Positions 36,826 to 45,450 of a stretch of 64,000 nt of DNA are shown here, one piece after another; position 1 is the first letter of the stretch, and every line of letters begins with the position of its first letter. The notes under the pieces are model-generated. The model ran no database searches. It saw only the letters and a program-made list of their open reading frames with translations, and was not told where the DNA came from. Origin of the DNA: Bacteriovorax sp. (GTDB taxonomy: Bacteria; Bdellovibrionota; Bacteriovoracia; Bacteriovoracales; Bacteriovoracaceae); NCBI GenBank assembly GCA_014376445.1, contig JACMRM010000091.1:1-64000 (forward strand), given 5' to 3'. The position numbers and the translations under genes were made by a program.

Positions 36826-37818
36826 ATGAATAAATTTCTTGTCGTAGGTTTAGGATCAATGGGGAAGCGACGAATTCGTTGTCTTCAAACATTAGGATAT
36901 AAAAATATTTCTGGATTTGATCCGCGTGAAGATCGAAAAGAAGAAGCTAAAAAAACATATAACATTGATTTAGTTTCTGATGTCTCAGCATATGTGGCCG
37001 AGCATAAACCGCATTTGATTATATCGGTGCCTCCACATCTTCACAATATATATATGAAAATGGCCGTTGATAATGGCTGCCACTTTTTTGTCGAGGCCAG
37101 TGTTCTAGATGATGATTTTGCAGAGATTATTTCAGAAGTTCAAAATAAAAAACTGGTGGCTGCTCCATCTTGTACACTTTTTTTTCATCCAGCAATTCAA
37201 CTCATAAAAAAAATTGTTGAAGGAACTGAGTTAGGTAAACTTTCTAACTGGCTATATCATTCAGGACAATACCTACCTGATTGGCATCCTTATGAAAAAG
37301 TTGCTGACTATTATGTTTCAAGAAAAGATACATCTGGTGGAAGAGAAATTGTTCCATTCGAATTAAGTTGGTTATGTCGAGTTTTTGATTTCCCGGAATC
37401 TATTGCATCTACTTTTGGTAAAACCATCGTATTTGAAGGTGGGGATAATGTAGATGATACCTATAATCTTCTGATGAAATATCGAAAAGGATTTTTTGGA
37501 GTTTTAACAGTTGATGTCGTTTCACGTTATGCGACCAGAAGAATGACTATTAATGGACAAGATGGACAACTAAGATGGGATTGGGAGCACGACTATGTCG
37601 AACTTTACACTGCTAAAACTGGTAAGTGGGAAAAAGTAAGTTTTGAAAAAGGTGCAGCTCATGCAGGCTATAATCCTAACATCGCTGAAGATATGTATGT
37701 GAATGAAATTAAATCTTTCATGAGTGCTGTGGAAAATACTGGAAATTATCCAACTGACTTAACTTATGACTGGAATGTTTTAAAAACTTTATATAAGGCC
37801 GAGAAAAATGCACTCTAA
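36826..37818 (+). CDS. Gfo/Idh/MocA oxidoreductase, PtmF-like
   Basis: About 330 residues; the ATG at 36826 has AAGGA five bases upstream, whereas the 36790 start lies inside ptmA. VGLGSMGKRRIRCL is the NAD(P)-binding loop, ISVPPHLHNIYM and FFVEASVLDD follow, with the conserved EKP lysine position replaced (VEAS), which is unusual. Campylobacter PtmF lies in the same gene set. It may convert a sugar phosphate during GDP-glucosamine synthesis. It overlaps the next gene by 11 bases. Confidence 0.76.
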   Translation: MNKFLVVGLGSMGKRRIRCLQTLGYKNISGFDPREDRKEEAKKTYNIDLVSDVSAYVAEHKPHLIISVPPHLHNIYMKMAVDNGCHFFVEASVLDDDFAEIISEVQNKKLVAAPSCTLFFHPAIQLIKKIVEGTELGKLSNWLYHSGQYLPDWHPYEKVADYYVSRKDTSGGREIVPFELSWLCRVFDFPESIASTFGKTIVFEGGDNVDDTYNLLMKYRKGFFGVLTVDVVSRYATRRMTINGQDGQLRWDWEHDYVELYTAKTGKWEKVSFEKGAAHAGYNPNIAEDMYVNEIKSFMSAVENTGNYPTDLTYDWNVLKTLYKAEKNAL

Positions 37819-38569
37819 TAGATTTGCACTTTTTATAACGGCCAGACTTGGTTCAAAACGTCTTCCCAATAAGCATATTATTGACATGGGTGGAGTTCGT
37901 CCTATTGAACTATTGATTAGAAGATTAAAAATACTTGGACTTCCTATTGTTGTGACAACGGGTGATGAGCCAATTAATTATGGATTTAAAGAGATCTGTA
38001 AGAATGAAGAAGTACAGTTGTTTTTTGGTGAAGCCGAAAATATCCCTTTAAGACATCTTCAGGCGGCCAAAGAACTCAATTATGATTTTATTTTTGCCAT
38101 TGATGGTGATGATCTTCTAACAGCACCGGAAGGTGTTATGGCCATTGTCAAAAAAATTCAAAATGAAGATTTTTCTAAAAGCTTTTATAATACTAGCGGA
38201 TTTCCCTTCGGAATGAATTCTAGCGGATACTCAAAAACTTTCCTAGAAACGGCCATTAATAATTTTAAGGGCGAAAATCTGGAAACAGGCTGGGGAAGAA
38301 TCTTTAGTAAAGAAAGCGTGGTCGTTATTCCTTGTGAATCAAAAAATGCAGACAATTGGCGCTTAAGCCTTGATTACGATGAAGATTTTGCAGTTTTCAA
38401 GAATATTTGGATGCATTTTAAAAGTGATTTGATTACTGCTTCCAGTAAGGAAGTTTTAGAATATTTTGATAAAAACGAAGTCTATAAATTGAATCAAACA
38501 GTTATCGAAAAATACTGGGAAAACTTCCAGTCAGAAAGATCAAAAGAAATACAAAAAGAATTAAAGTAG
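37808..38569 (+). CDS. legF: Acylneuraminate-type cytidylyltransferase (probable CMP-legionaminate synthetase)
   Basis: A 253-residue SpsF/NeuA-like cytidylyltransferase with FITARLGSKRLPNKHI (CTP-binding loop) and AIDGDDLLTAP (metal-binding Asp). A downstream NWRLSLDYDEDFAVF segment is typical of the group. In this operon it should activate legionaminic acid. It is distinct from the other cytidylyltransferase at 21598, so each nonulosonate has its own. Assignment of substrate rests on position. Confidence 0.78.
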   Translation: MHSNRFALFITARLGSKRLPNKHIIDMGGVRPIELLIRRLKILGLPIVVTTGDEPINYGFKEICKNEEVQLFFGEAENIPLRHLQAAKELNYDFIFAIDGDDLLTAPEGVMAIVKKIQNEDFSKSFYNTSGFPFGMNSSGYSKTFLETAINNFKGENLETGWGRIFSKESVVVIPCESKNADNWRLSLDYDEDFAVFKNIWMHFKSDLITASSKEVLEYFDKNEVYKLNQTVIEKYWENFQSERSKEIQKELK

Positions 38570-38587
38570 ACATATTAAGGGTTAAAG

Positions 38588-39571
38588 ATGAAGAGAGTAT
38601 TGGTTACTGGTGCAGATGGTTTTATTGGTTCACACTTAACAGAGTTATTAGTTCGCAAAGGTTATCAAGTTCGTGCTCTTGCACTTTATAATTCTTTTAA
38701 TGACTGGGGATGGCTGGAAACGATCAATGACTTAAAAAAAGTTGAAGTGATTACGGGAGACATACGCGATCCTTTTTTTTGTAATGAAATTACAAAAGAC
38801 ATAGATATTGTTTTTCACCTAGCGGCACTTATTGCTATTCCATTTTCTTATAAAGCACCACAAAGTTATGTTGAGACAAATGTCACTGGAACTTTAAATA
38901 TATGCAAAGCGGCCTTGGATAATAACGTTAAGCGAGTTATGCATACATCAACTAGTGAAGTATATGGTACAGCTAGATACGTACCAATCGATGAAAAACA
39001 TCCTATGCAGCCTCAGTCTCCATATAGTGCTTCGAAAATCGGCGCAGATGCAATGGCCATGAGTTTTTATTTATCTTTTAACCTGCCAGTTACAATCGCT
39101 AGGCCATTTAATACTTTCGGTCCGAGACAATCGGCCAGAGCAGTTATCCCAACTATTATTTCTCAAATTGCTTCAGGAAAGAAAGAAATCTCTTTGGGAG
39201 ATACTACACCTACGCGCGATTTTAACTTTGTTCAAGATACATGTATTGGAATGTTAAAACTTGCAACATCAGAAAACACAATCGGACAAACGGTTAACAT
39301 TGGTTCTAATCGTGAATATTCAATTGAAGATACTTTTAACATGATCAAAAAGATTATGGGGAAAGAAGATGTGAAGTTAATTAAAGATCAAAATAGAATA
39401 AGACCTGAAAACTCAGAAGTTCATCGCTTATGGTGTGACAATACTCTTGTAAATGAACTTACCGGATTCAAGACGTCATATACTTTCGAGCAAGGCTTAA
39501 AAGAAACAATTGAATGGTTCTTAAATCCTGAAAACTTAAAAAGATATAAGGTAGATATTTACAATGTATAA
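38588..39571 (+). CDS. legB: GDP/UDP-N-acetylglucosamine 4,6-dehydratase, LegB-like
   Basis: First modifying enzyme of legionaminic acid synthesis, giving the 4-keto-6-deoxy sugar. The 327-residue SDR shows GADGFIGSHLTELLV, the catalytic TSTSEVYGTARYVPIDE, and PYSASKIGAD (Tyr-x3-Lys), followed by RPFNTFGPRQSARAVIP. The LALYNSFNDWGWL segment is characteristic of LegB. AAGGG precedes the ATG. Overlaps legC by eight bases. Confidence 0.93.
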   Translation: MKRVLVTGADGFIGSHLTELLVRKGYQVRALALYNSFNDWGWLETINDLKKVEVITGDIRDPFFCNEITKDIDIVFHLAALIAIPFSYKAPQSYVETNVTGTLNICKAALDNNVKRVMHTSTSEVYGTARYVPIDEKHPMQPQSPYSASKIGADAMAMSFYLSFNLPVTIARPFNTFGPRQSARAVIPTIISQIASGKKEISLGDTTPTRDFNFVQDTCIGMLKLATSENTIGQTVNIGSNREYSIEDTFNMIKKIMGKEDVKLIKDQNRIRPENSEVHRLWCDNTLVNELTGFKTSYTFEQGLKETIEWFLNPENLKRYKVDIYNV

Positions 39572-40709
39572 AAATATTGTTGAGTTTGTTAAAGACCTTT
39601 ATCCTAGTAAAGAATTCATTCCTCTTCATGCACCAGTTTTTCAGGGCAATGAAAAAAAATATCTCAATGATTGTATCGACTCTACATTTGTTTCAAGTGT
39701 AGGTGAGTATGTTAATAAATTTGAAAAAATGATGTGCGACTACACTAAAGCTAAATATGCTGTAGCCACAACTAACGGAACGTCTGCATTACATACAGCT
39801 CTAATGATCGTTGGTGTTGAGCCTGGCACAGAAGTATTATCACAGGCCCTTACGTTTGTAGCCACAGCAAATGCAATTTCATACGTTGGAGCAACTCCGA
39901 TCTTTATTGATAGCGCCGTAAATAATCTCGGGATGTGCCCTGAGAGTCTAGAAGAATTTTTAAATGCTAATGCTCAAATCATTGGTGAGCAGGCATTTAA
40001 CAAAATTTCCAAAAAAAGAATTTCAGCATGCGTGCCTATGCATGTTTTTGGAAATCCTGTTGATATTAATTCAATTCAAAAAATCTGCAAAAAATTTAAA
40101 ATACCTTTGGTTGAAGATGCTGCAGAGTCTCTTGGAAGCTATTATCATAATGAACACACTGGACTTAAAGGTGATGTTGGAATTCTGAGTTTCAATGGTA
40201 ATAAAGTTGTAACATGTGGTGGTGGTGGAATGATCATTACAAACAATGAGCAACTTGCTAAAAAAGCAAAACACATCACGACAACTGCTAAACAGCCACA
40301 TAAATGGGAATTTTATCATGACGAAGTCGGATATAACTATCGCCTGCCGAATATAAATGCTGCCATGGCATGTGCTCAAATGGAGCAGTTAGAAGGTTTT
40401 ATAATCAACAAACGACAAACTGCAGATGCTTATAGAAAATTTTTTTCAAACGGAAATATAAAATTTGTCGATGAATCTAAAGATTGCCAGTCAAATTTTT
40501 GGTTAAATGCAGTAGAGGTAGAGTCTAAAGAAGCTCGAGATGAGCTGTTAGAATACACTAATAAAAATGGTGTTATGACTAGACCTATCTGGCGCCTCAT
40601 GACTGAGCTTCCGGCATTTGCCCATTCGTTAAAAATGCCAATGAAAAATGCTGAGAAATATGTAAATACTATAGTGAATTTACCAAGCAGCGTGAGGTTA
40701 CCAAAATGA
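39564..40709 (+). CDS. legC: LegC-like PLP aminotransferase
   Basis: A 381-residue sugar aminotransferase. It adds the C4 amino group after LegB. PLP lysine is in LSFNGNKVVTCGGGGMI, with EDAAESLGSYY as the PLP-phosphate/nitrogen region; FNGNK with CGGGG instead of FYPxK with GEGG is typical of LegC. It begins with the PLHAPVFQGNEKKYLNDCIDSTFVSS segment of this subfamily. Overlaps legH as ATGA. Confidence 0.92.
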   Translation: MYKNIVEFVKDLYPSKEFIPLHAPVFQGNEKKYLNDCIDSTFVSSVGEYVNKFEKMMCDYTKAKYAVATTNGTSALHTALMIVGVEPGTEVLSQALTFVATANAISYVGATPIFIDSAVNNLGMCPESLEEFLNANAQIIGEQAFNKISKKRISACVPMHVFGNPVDINSIQKICKKFKIPLVEDAAESLGSYYHNEHTGLKGDVGILSFNGNKVVTCGGGGMIITNNEQLAKKAKHITTTAKQPHKWEFYHDEVGYNYRLPNINAAMACAQMEQLEGFIINKRQTADAYRKFFSNGNIKFVDESKDCQSNFWLNAVEVESKEARDELLEYTNKNGVMTRPIWRLMTELPAFAHSLKMPMKNAEKYVNTIVNLPSSVRLPK

Positions 40710-41290
40710 AGAATATTTTTCTCATTGGTGGCGGCGGACATTGTCACTCTTGTATTGATGTAATTGAGCAAGAGCAAGTTTATCTAATTAAAGGCATCTT
40801 TGATGTAAAAGAAAATATTGGTAAAACGGTAATGGGTTATCCCATTGTCGGGTGCGATGAAGATTTGAAGAATTTTATTTCTCCTGATCATTTCTTTCTA
40901 ATTACATTAGGACAAATTAAATCAGCTGATCTTAGAGTTAAAATTGCAAATGAGCTTAAAGTATTAAATGCAATGCTTGCAACCGTGGTTTCACCAAGGG
41001 CCTACGTTTCAAAACATGCTTCAATCGGTGAAGGAACAATTATTCTTCATAGTGCTCTTGTTAACTCAAATGTAAAAATCGGTACTCACTGTATCATTAA
41101 TAGTCAGGCCCTCGTTGAACACGATTCTATAATTAGCAATTTTTGCCATGTTTCAACTGCTGCCATAGTTAATGGTAACTGCAAAATTGAAAGAGAAAGT
41201 TTTGTTGGAAGTAATTGCGTACTAAGAGAAGGTTCAATTGTGACCGAGAAATCTGTTTTGAGAGCAGGGAGCTTTTTTAATGGAAAATAA
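40706..41290 (+). CDS. legH: Sugar N-acetyltransferase, NeuD/PglD-like (probable LegH)
   Basis: A 194-residue protein with an N-terminal Rossmann-like part (IFLIGGGGHCHSCIDVI) and C-terminal left-handed beta-helix repeats (IGEGTIILHSALV, IGTHCIINSQAL, EHDSIISNFCHV), as in NeuD and PglD. The His in EHD is the likely catalytic base. It would acetylate the 4-amino group made by LegC using acetyl-CoA. Overlaps legI by 11 bases. Confidence 0.88.
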   Translation: MKNIFLIGGGGHCHSCIDVIEQEQVYLIKGIFDVKENIGKTVMGYPIVGCDEDLKNFISPDHFFLITLGQIKSADLRVKIANELKVLNAMLATVVSPRAYVSKHASIGEGTIILHSALVNSNVKIGTHCIINSQALVEHDSIISNFCHVSTAAIVNGNCKIERESFVGSNCVLREGSIVTEKSVLRAGSFFNGK

Positions 41291-42284
41291 AAATGTCTTA
41301 ATTATTGCTGAAGCAGGAGTGAATCACAATGGTGACATTCTTTTAGCTAAAAAACTAATTGATCTTGCAGTCGATTGCGGCGTCGATATTATTAAGTTCC
41401 AGACTTTTAAAGCAGAAAATCTTGTAACCAAGAAAGCTCAAATGGCAGACTATCAAGTCACTAATACCGGAGAAGAAGACTCTCAGTTTTCAATGCTAAA
41501 AAAACTTGAATTAAAAGAAAGTGATTTCAAAGAGCTTCAGGATTATTGCAAAACTAAACATATTCAATTTTTTTCTACAGGCTTTGACCTTGAAAGTCTC
41601 GCATTTCTAAAAACTTTAAAAATGGGGTTGTGGAAAATTCCTTCAGGGGAAATTACCAATCTACCGTATTTGGAATTTATAGGTAAATGTAATGAGCCTA
41701 CAATCCTATCAACTGGAATGGCCACTTTGCAGGAAGTTGAGGCTGCAGTAGTTGCATTGGAAAAAGCAGGAACTTCGAGAAATAAAATAACTGTTCTTCA
41801 ATGTAATACTGATTATCCAACTCATTTTGAAGACGTGAATTTAAATGCGATGAATACTATTAAAGAATCACTGAAAGTTGAAATTGGATATTCAGATCAT
41901 ACACCAGGTATAGAAATCTCTCTGGCGGCCGTCGCTTTAGGGGCAAAAATTATTGAAAAGCATTATACGTTAGATAAAGAAATGCAGGGGCCTGATCACA
42001 AGGCTTCACTCGATCCATTAGAGTTAAAGCAATTAGTAACTCAGATAAGAAATATTGAAAAATCTCTGGGTAAGTTTGAAAAGACTCCAAATGAACGAGA
42101 GAGTAAAAATATTGTGATTGCTCGAAAATCAATTGTAGCTAAAAAAGATATCAAAGCAGGTGAGGTTTTTACGAGCGAGAATCTTACAACCAAGCGTCCA
42201 GGTACTGGGATCAATCCAATGAAGTGGCATGAAATTTTGGGTACTAAATCATTAAAAAATTATCAAGCAGATGATTTAATATGA
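41280..42284 (+). CDS. legI: Legionaminic acid synthase (NeuB family)
   Basis: Condenses 2,4-diacetamido-2,4,6-trideoxymannose with phosphoenolpyruvate to legionaminic acid. The 334-residue protein has IAEAGVNHNGDILLAKKLIDLAV, KIPSGEITNLPYLEFI, STGMATLQEVEAAV and SDHTPGIEISLAAVALGA, then a SAF domain (KDIKAGEVFTSENLTTKRPG). Its opening EAGVNHNG groups it with sialic/legionaminic synthases rather than PseI. Overlaps legG as ATGA. Confidence 0.94.
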   Translation: MENKNVLIIAEAGVNHNGDILLAKKLIDLAVDCGVDIIKFQTFKAENLVTKKAQMADYQVTNTGEEDSQFSMLKKLELKESDFKELQDYCKTKHIQFFSTGFDLESLAFLKTLKMGLWKIPSGEITNLPYLEFIGKCNEPTILSTGMATLQEVEAAVVALEKAGTSRNKITVLQCNTDYPTHFEDVNLNAMNTIKESLKVEIGYSDHTPGIEISLAAVALGAKIIEKHYTLDKEMQGPDHKASLDPLELKQLVTQIRNIEKSLGKFEKTPNERESKNIVIARKSIVAKKDIKAGEVFTSENLTTKRPGTGINPMKWHEILGTKSLKNYQADDLI

Positions 42285-43438
42285 AAAAAATCTGTATCGT
42301 TACGAGTACCAGAGCTGATTATGGACTATTATACTGGCCTATTAAGGAGCTGCAAAAGCTTACGGATATAGAAGTAAATTTAGTTGCTACAGGGACTCAT
42401 TTAAGCAAATTGCATGGTGAAACAGTTGAGGCCATCAAGGCAGATGGGTTTGAACTTAGCGAGCAAATTGATTTAGAAATTTCTGGTGACAGGCCTAAAG
42501 ATATATTAAGAGTGATGGCCGTTGCTCTAAATAAATTCTCAAATTATTTTGAAAAAAATCGCCCTGATTTATTACTCATCCTGGGTGATCGATTTGAGAT
42601 TTTTTCAGTTGTACAGGCAGCCCTTATCCAAAACATACCTACGGCACATATTCATGGCGGTGAGGTCACTGAAGGGGCTATAGATGATTCAATCAGGCAC
42701 TCAATAACGAAGCTGTCACATCTTCATTTTACTTCTACGGAAGATCATCGAAAAAGAGTTTTGCAATTAGGTGAAGATCCCACAAAGGTTTTTTGCGTTG
42801 GAGCTCCGGGATTAGATAACATAAAAAAACTAAATCTATTAAATCGAGTTGAGTTAGAAAAAATTCTTGATTGCAAATTTAATGCAAAGAATATTTTAAT
42901 TACTTTTCACCCTGTTACTACAAGTGAAGACCAGACAATTGAAGAGACGAGATCTTTTTTCAAAGCCTTAGAACAACTTCCAGATGACATATCTTTCTTT
43001 ATAACAATGCCCAATGCCGACACTTTCTCATCGGGAATTCTTAAAACAATTGATGATTTCAAAAATCAATTCTCGAAACGAGTCTATGTGTACACAAGCC
43101 TGGGACAGTTAAAATATTTAAGCCTTATGAAAGTAGTTGATGTTGTAGCCGGAAATTCATCTAGCGGTATTATTGAAGCTCCGTTTATGAATAAGGCTGT
43201 GGTCAATGTTGGAGTTAGGCAAAAAGGGCGATCTTCAAGTCACCATGTTATTCATTCATCTAGCAATGTTCAGGATCTAAATAAGGCCTTTACGAGGGCA
43301 TTGTCTGATGAATTTCAAAACGAGCTAAGTAATTTTAAAAGTATTTATGGTGAGGGGGATTCTGGAGCAAAGATAGCATCAATTATGAGTAAAATTGATT
43401 TTTCGAAGCTTAATCCTAAGAAATTTTTCGATATTTAG
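42281..43438 (+). CDS. legG: Hydrolysing 2-epimerase, NeuC/LegG type
   Basis: Releases the nucleotide and inverts C2 of the diacetamido sugar before LegI acts. The 385-residue GT-B-like protein begins VTSTRADYGLLYWPIKEL, has the conserved LLILGDRFEI, IHGGEVTEGAIDDSIRHSITKLSHLHF and GNSSSGIIEAP segments. These match NeuC/LegG fully. It ends the plus-strand operon, and its stop codon overlaps that of the convergent gene by four bases. Confidence 0.94.
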   Translation: MKKICIVTSTRADYGLLYWPIKELQKLTDIEVNLVATGTHLSKLHGETVEAIKADGFELSEQIDLEISGDRPKDILRVMAVALNKFSNYFEKNRPDLLLILGDRFEIFSVVQAALIQNIPTAHIHGGEVTEGAIDDSIRHSITKLSHLHFTSTEDHRKRVLQLGEDPTKVFCVGAPGLDNIKKLNLLNRVELEKILDCKFNAKNILITFHPVTTSEDQTIEETRSFFKALEQLPDDISFFITMPNADTFSSGILKTIDDFKNQFSKRVYVYTSLGQLKYLSLMKVVDVVAGNSSSGIIEAPFMNKAVVNVGVRQKGRSSSHHVIHSSSNVQDLNKAFTRALSDEFQNELSNFKSIYGEGDSGAKIASIMSKIDFSKLNPKKFFDI

Positions 43439-44586
43439 TTATTAAATACTTCAAGTAAGTCTTTTATAATTATATCTTTTGTCAAAACGTTTTGAGTTTG
43501 GATTGTTGTTAAATAATTTAACTTAAAATTGTTATATGCCACTTGATCAATCTGATTGGCTTCTTCATTCCAAGGCATAAGTGGTTCGCTTAAATTTACA
43601 ACTGGACGATTAAGGTGAGTAGCGAAGTTATGAATATACTCATTAAAAGGCTGGAATTTTTTAGAGAAGGAAATAATATTATCGTCAGTTAAAAAATATA
43701 TAGGTTTATTGTAACAAACAGCAAAGCTAATAGATGAACTGCAATGACATAAAACTATTTTAGAATTTTGAACTAATTCTCGGCTTCTGTTTAAGACAAC
43801 TTCTCGGCTACCAAAAAAGTTATCAGTATAGTTTACTTTAGGGTGAGGCGAGACAATCACTTTAATTTTCATAGTCTTTTCAACGAAATCGAAAAAATGA
43901 TTTAAAGATTTTCTATAGTTACTTTGAAGTTCAGAGGTAATTATGTTTCCTACTATTTTATCATCTGGATGCTGAAATAGACCATCATCTAGAAAGACAG
44001 CATAACATTCTGTTTTTGACGAGGAAGATTCAAGGTAGCGATCATAATCAAAAAAGTTAATAGGAAATTTCGCTTTTTTGGCAGGAAGTGAGGATAAAGT
44101 TTCTCCTGCATAAAATAAAATATTCTGAAGCTTTAAGAAATTTAATTTGAATAATAATCTACTTATGATTTGAGTAACTATTTTTTTTGGTAATTTAGAA
44201 ATAGATGTTGTAAAAAACTTATCTACTAATGAGTGTTGAGAATGAAATGGCAATTGACCTAGAAGGAAGATGCTAAATTTATGCTGGTTAAGTCTCGACA
44301 TCATTCTAAAAATCTCTTTAAAACGCCATTCGTAGGTAATTTGAATATTAACTATTGAGTTTTTAATCTCCAGTCGACTAATAAAATCAAAAAGCTCATT
44401 GTACGTATCTATTTCAATTACAAGTTTTTTAAATTGCTTTGAATGTTGAGGTTTGGGAAAGTTGAAAATCTTGCTGATATCTAAAATCTTAACATCAATA
44501 TTATTATTTAAGCATGTATCTATTTGCAAACCATAGCCAAGATAGTCAGTAATAGATGCAAAAGTTATATGATATATAGAATACAT
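43435..44586 (-). CDS. Putative nonulosonic acid (sialyl-type) transferase
   Basis: A 383-residue protein with no overall match that I recognise, but with three short motifs in the order used by bacterial sialyltransferases of GT38/GT52/GT80: DDG near 200-202 (VFLDDGLFQHPD), HP near 248-249 (VSPHPKVN) and SSS near 283-285 (CHCSSSISFA). It also lies next to the legionaminic acid operon. I infer transfer of a CMP-activated nonulosonate (Leg or Pse). It is last in the minus operon and overlaps the epimerase gene as TAATG. Confidence 0.55.
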   Translation of the reverse strand: MYSIYHITFASITDYLGYGLQIDTCLNNNIDVKILDISKIFNFPKPQHSKQFKKLVIEIDTYNELFDFISRLEIKNSIVNIQITYEWRFKEIFRMMSRLNQHKFSIFLLGQLPFHSQHSLVDKFFTTSISKLPKKIVTQIISRLLFKLNFLKLQNILFYAGETLSSLPAKKAKFPINFFDYDRYLESSSSKTECYAVFLDDGLFQHPDDKIVGNIITSELQSNYRKSLNHFFDFVEKTMKIKVIVSPHPKVNYTDNFFGSREVVLNRSRELVQNSKIVLCHCSSSISFAVCYNKPIYFLTDDNIISFSKKFQPFNEYIHNFATHLNRPVVNLSEPLMPWNEEANQIDQVAYNNFKLNYLTTIQTQNVLTKDIIIKDLLEVFNN

Positions 44587-45389
44587 TATTGCTCTTTAAT
44601 GAAATCTAAAATGTTTCTACATTTAAAAAGTGCTAATTTTTTAAGTTTTGTAATGTTCGCTCGGGAATAAATTGTTTCGGTGCTATTGGTTTGGTGATTG
44701 ATTAAAATCTTCCCATGTACATTTTCAACAGCATTTACGAGATCAATAATTTTCACAGAATTACCTGATCCGATATTGATAACTTCATTTTTAAGATTTT
44801 TATCTAATAATATATGAATGATTTGAGCAACATCATCAATGTGAATAAAGTCTCTTTCTGCAAGTCCATCATTCATGAGATTAAATTCTTTATGCTCTTT
44901 AGAGCATGTAATAATTTTTTGAACTACCGAGAAGTGATCTTCACCTCCATATGAATTAAACACTCTGAAAATAACAAAATTAATGTTATTAGCCTTGCAA
45001 AATGTTTTAACAAGCTCCTCGTTGAATGCTTTTATATGTCCGTTCATCGTTATAGGGATACAAGGCTTTTCTTCTGATGAGTTACTTGAATCACCATATA
45101 CAGAACAGCTGCTTATGAAATAAAAGTTTGCTATTTTTTTTTCTTTGCAAATTCTCAATAGTTTTGCAGTCGTTACAATATTTGAATTTAAAACATCATC
45201 AGGAAACTCATTTAAATTTTTTTTCAAGTCATATGCACAGTGAATTACAGAGTTGTATTCGCTAAGGCCGATATTGTTAAAATTTGTCCAATTGTCGCGA
45301 TTAACAGTCATTATTTCTTGATCTATAAATTTTAGTAGGCTTTTTCCAAGATTACCTTGAGAGCCAGTGAGTATAATTTTCTGCTTAAT
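44586..45389 (-). CDS. NAD-dependent epimerase/dehydratase with no canonical start and altered active site
   Basis: An extended SDR whose first ATG (45311) would cut off the nucleotide-binding strand. The missing N-terminus (KIILTGSQGNLGKSLLKF) is present in frame upstream. A codon that fits the position of the start, at 45387-45389, reads ATT (ATT AAG CAG AAA), with TAGG seven bases before it; the frame runs into a stop shortly upstream with no ATG, GTG or TTG. It either starts at ATT or has lost its start. The Tyr of Tyr-x3-Lys is Asn (NGHIK), so catalysis is also doubtful. ISSCSVYG, RVFNSYGG and ERDFIHIDDVA are otherwise normal. Confidence 0.7.
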   Translation of the reverse strand: MKQKIILTGSQGNLGKSLLKFIDQEIMTVNRDNWTNFNNIGLSEYNSVIHCAYDLKKNLNEFPDDVLNSNIVTTAKLLRICKEKKIANFYFISSCSVYGDSSNSSEEKPCIPITMNGHIKAFNEELVKTFCKANNINFVIFRVFNSYGGEDHFSVVQKIITCSKEHKEFNLMNDGLAERDFIHIDDVAQIIHILLDKNLKNEVINIGSGNSVKIIDLVNAVENVHGKILINHQTNSTETIYSRANITKLKKLALFKCRNILDFIKEQ

Positions 45390-45450
45390 AAAATACCTAT
45401 TGTTTAGAATAGATTAGAAAATATCATATTTGATAAATATACGTAAACAT

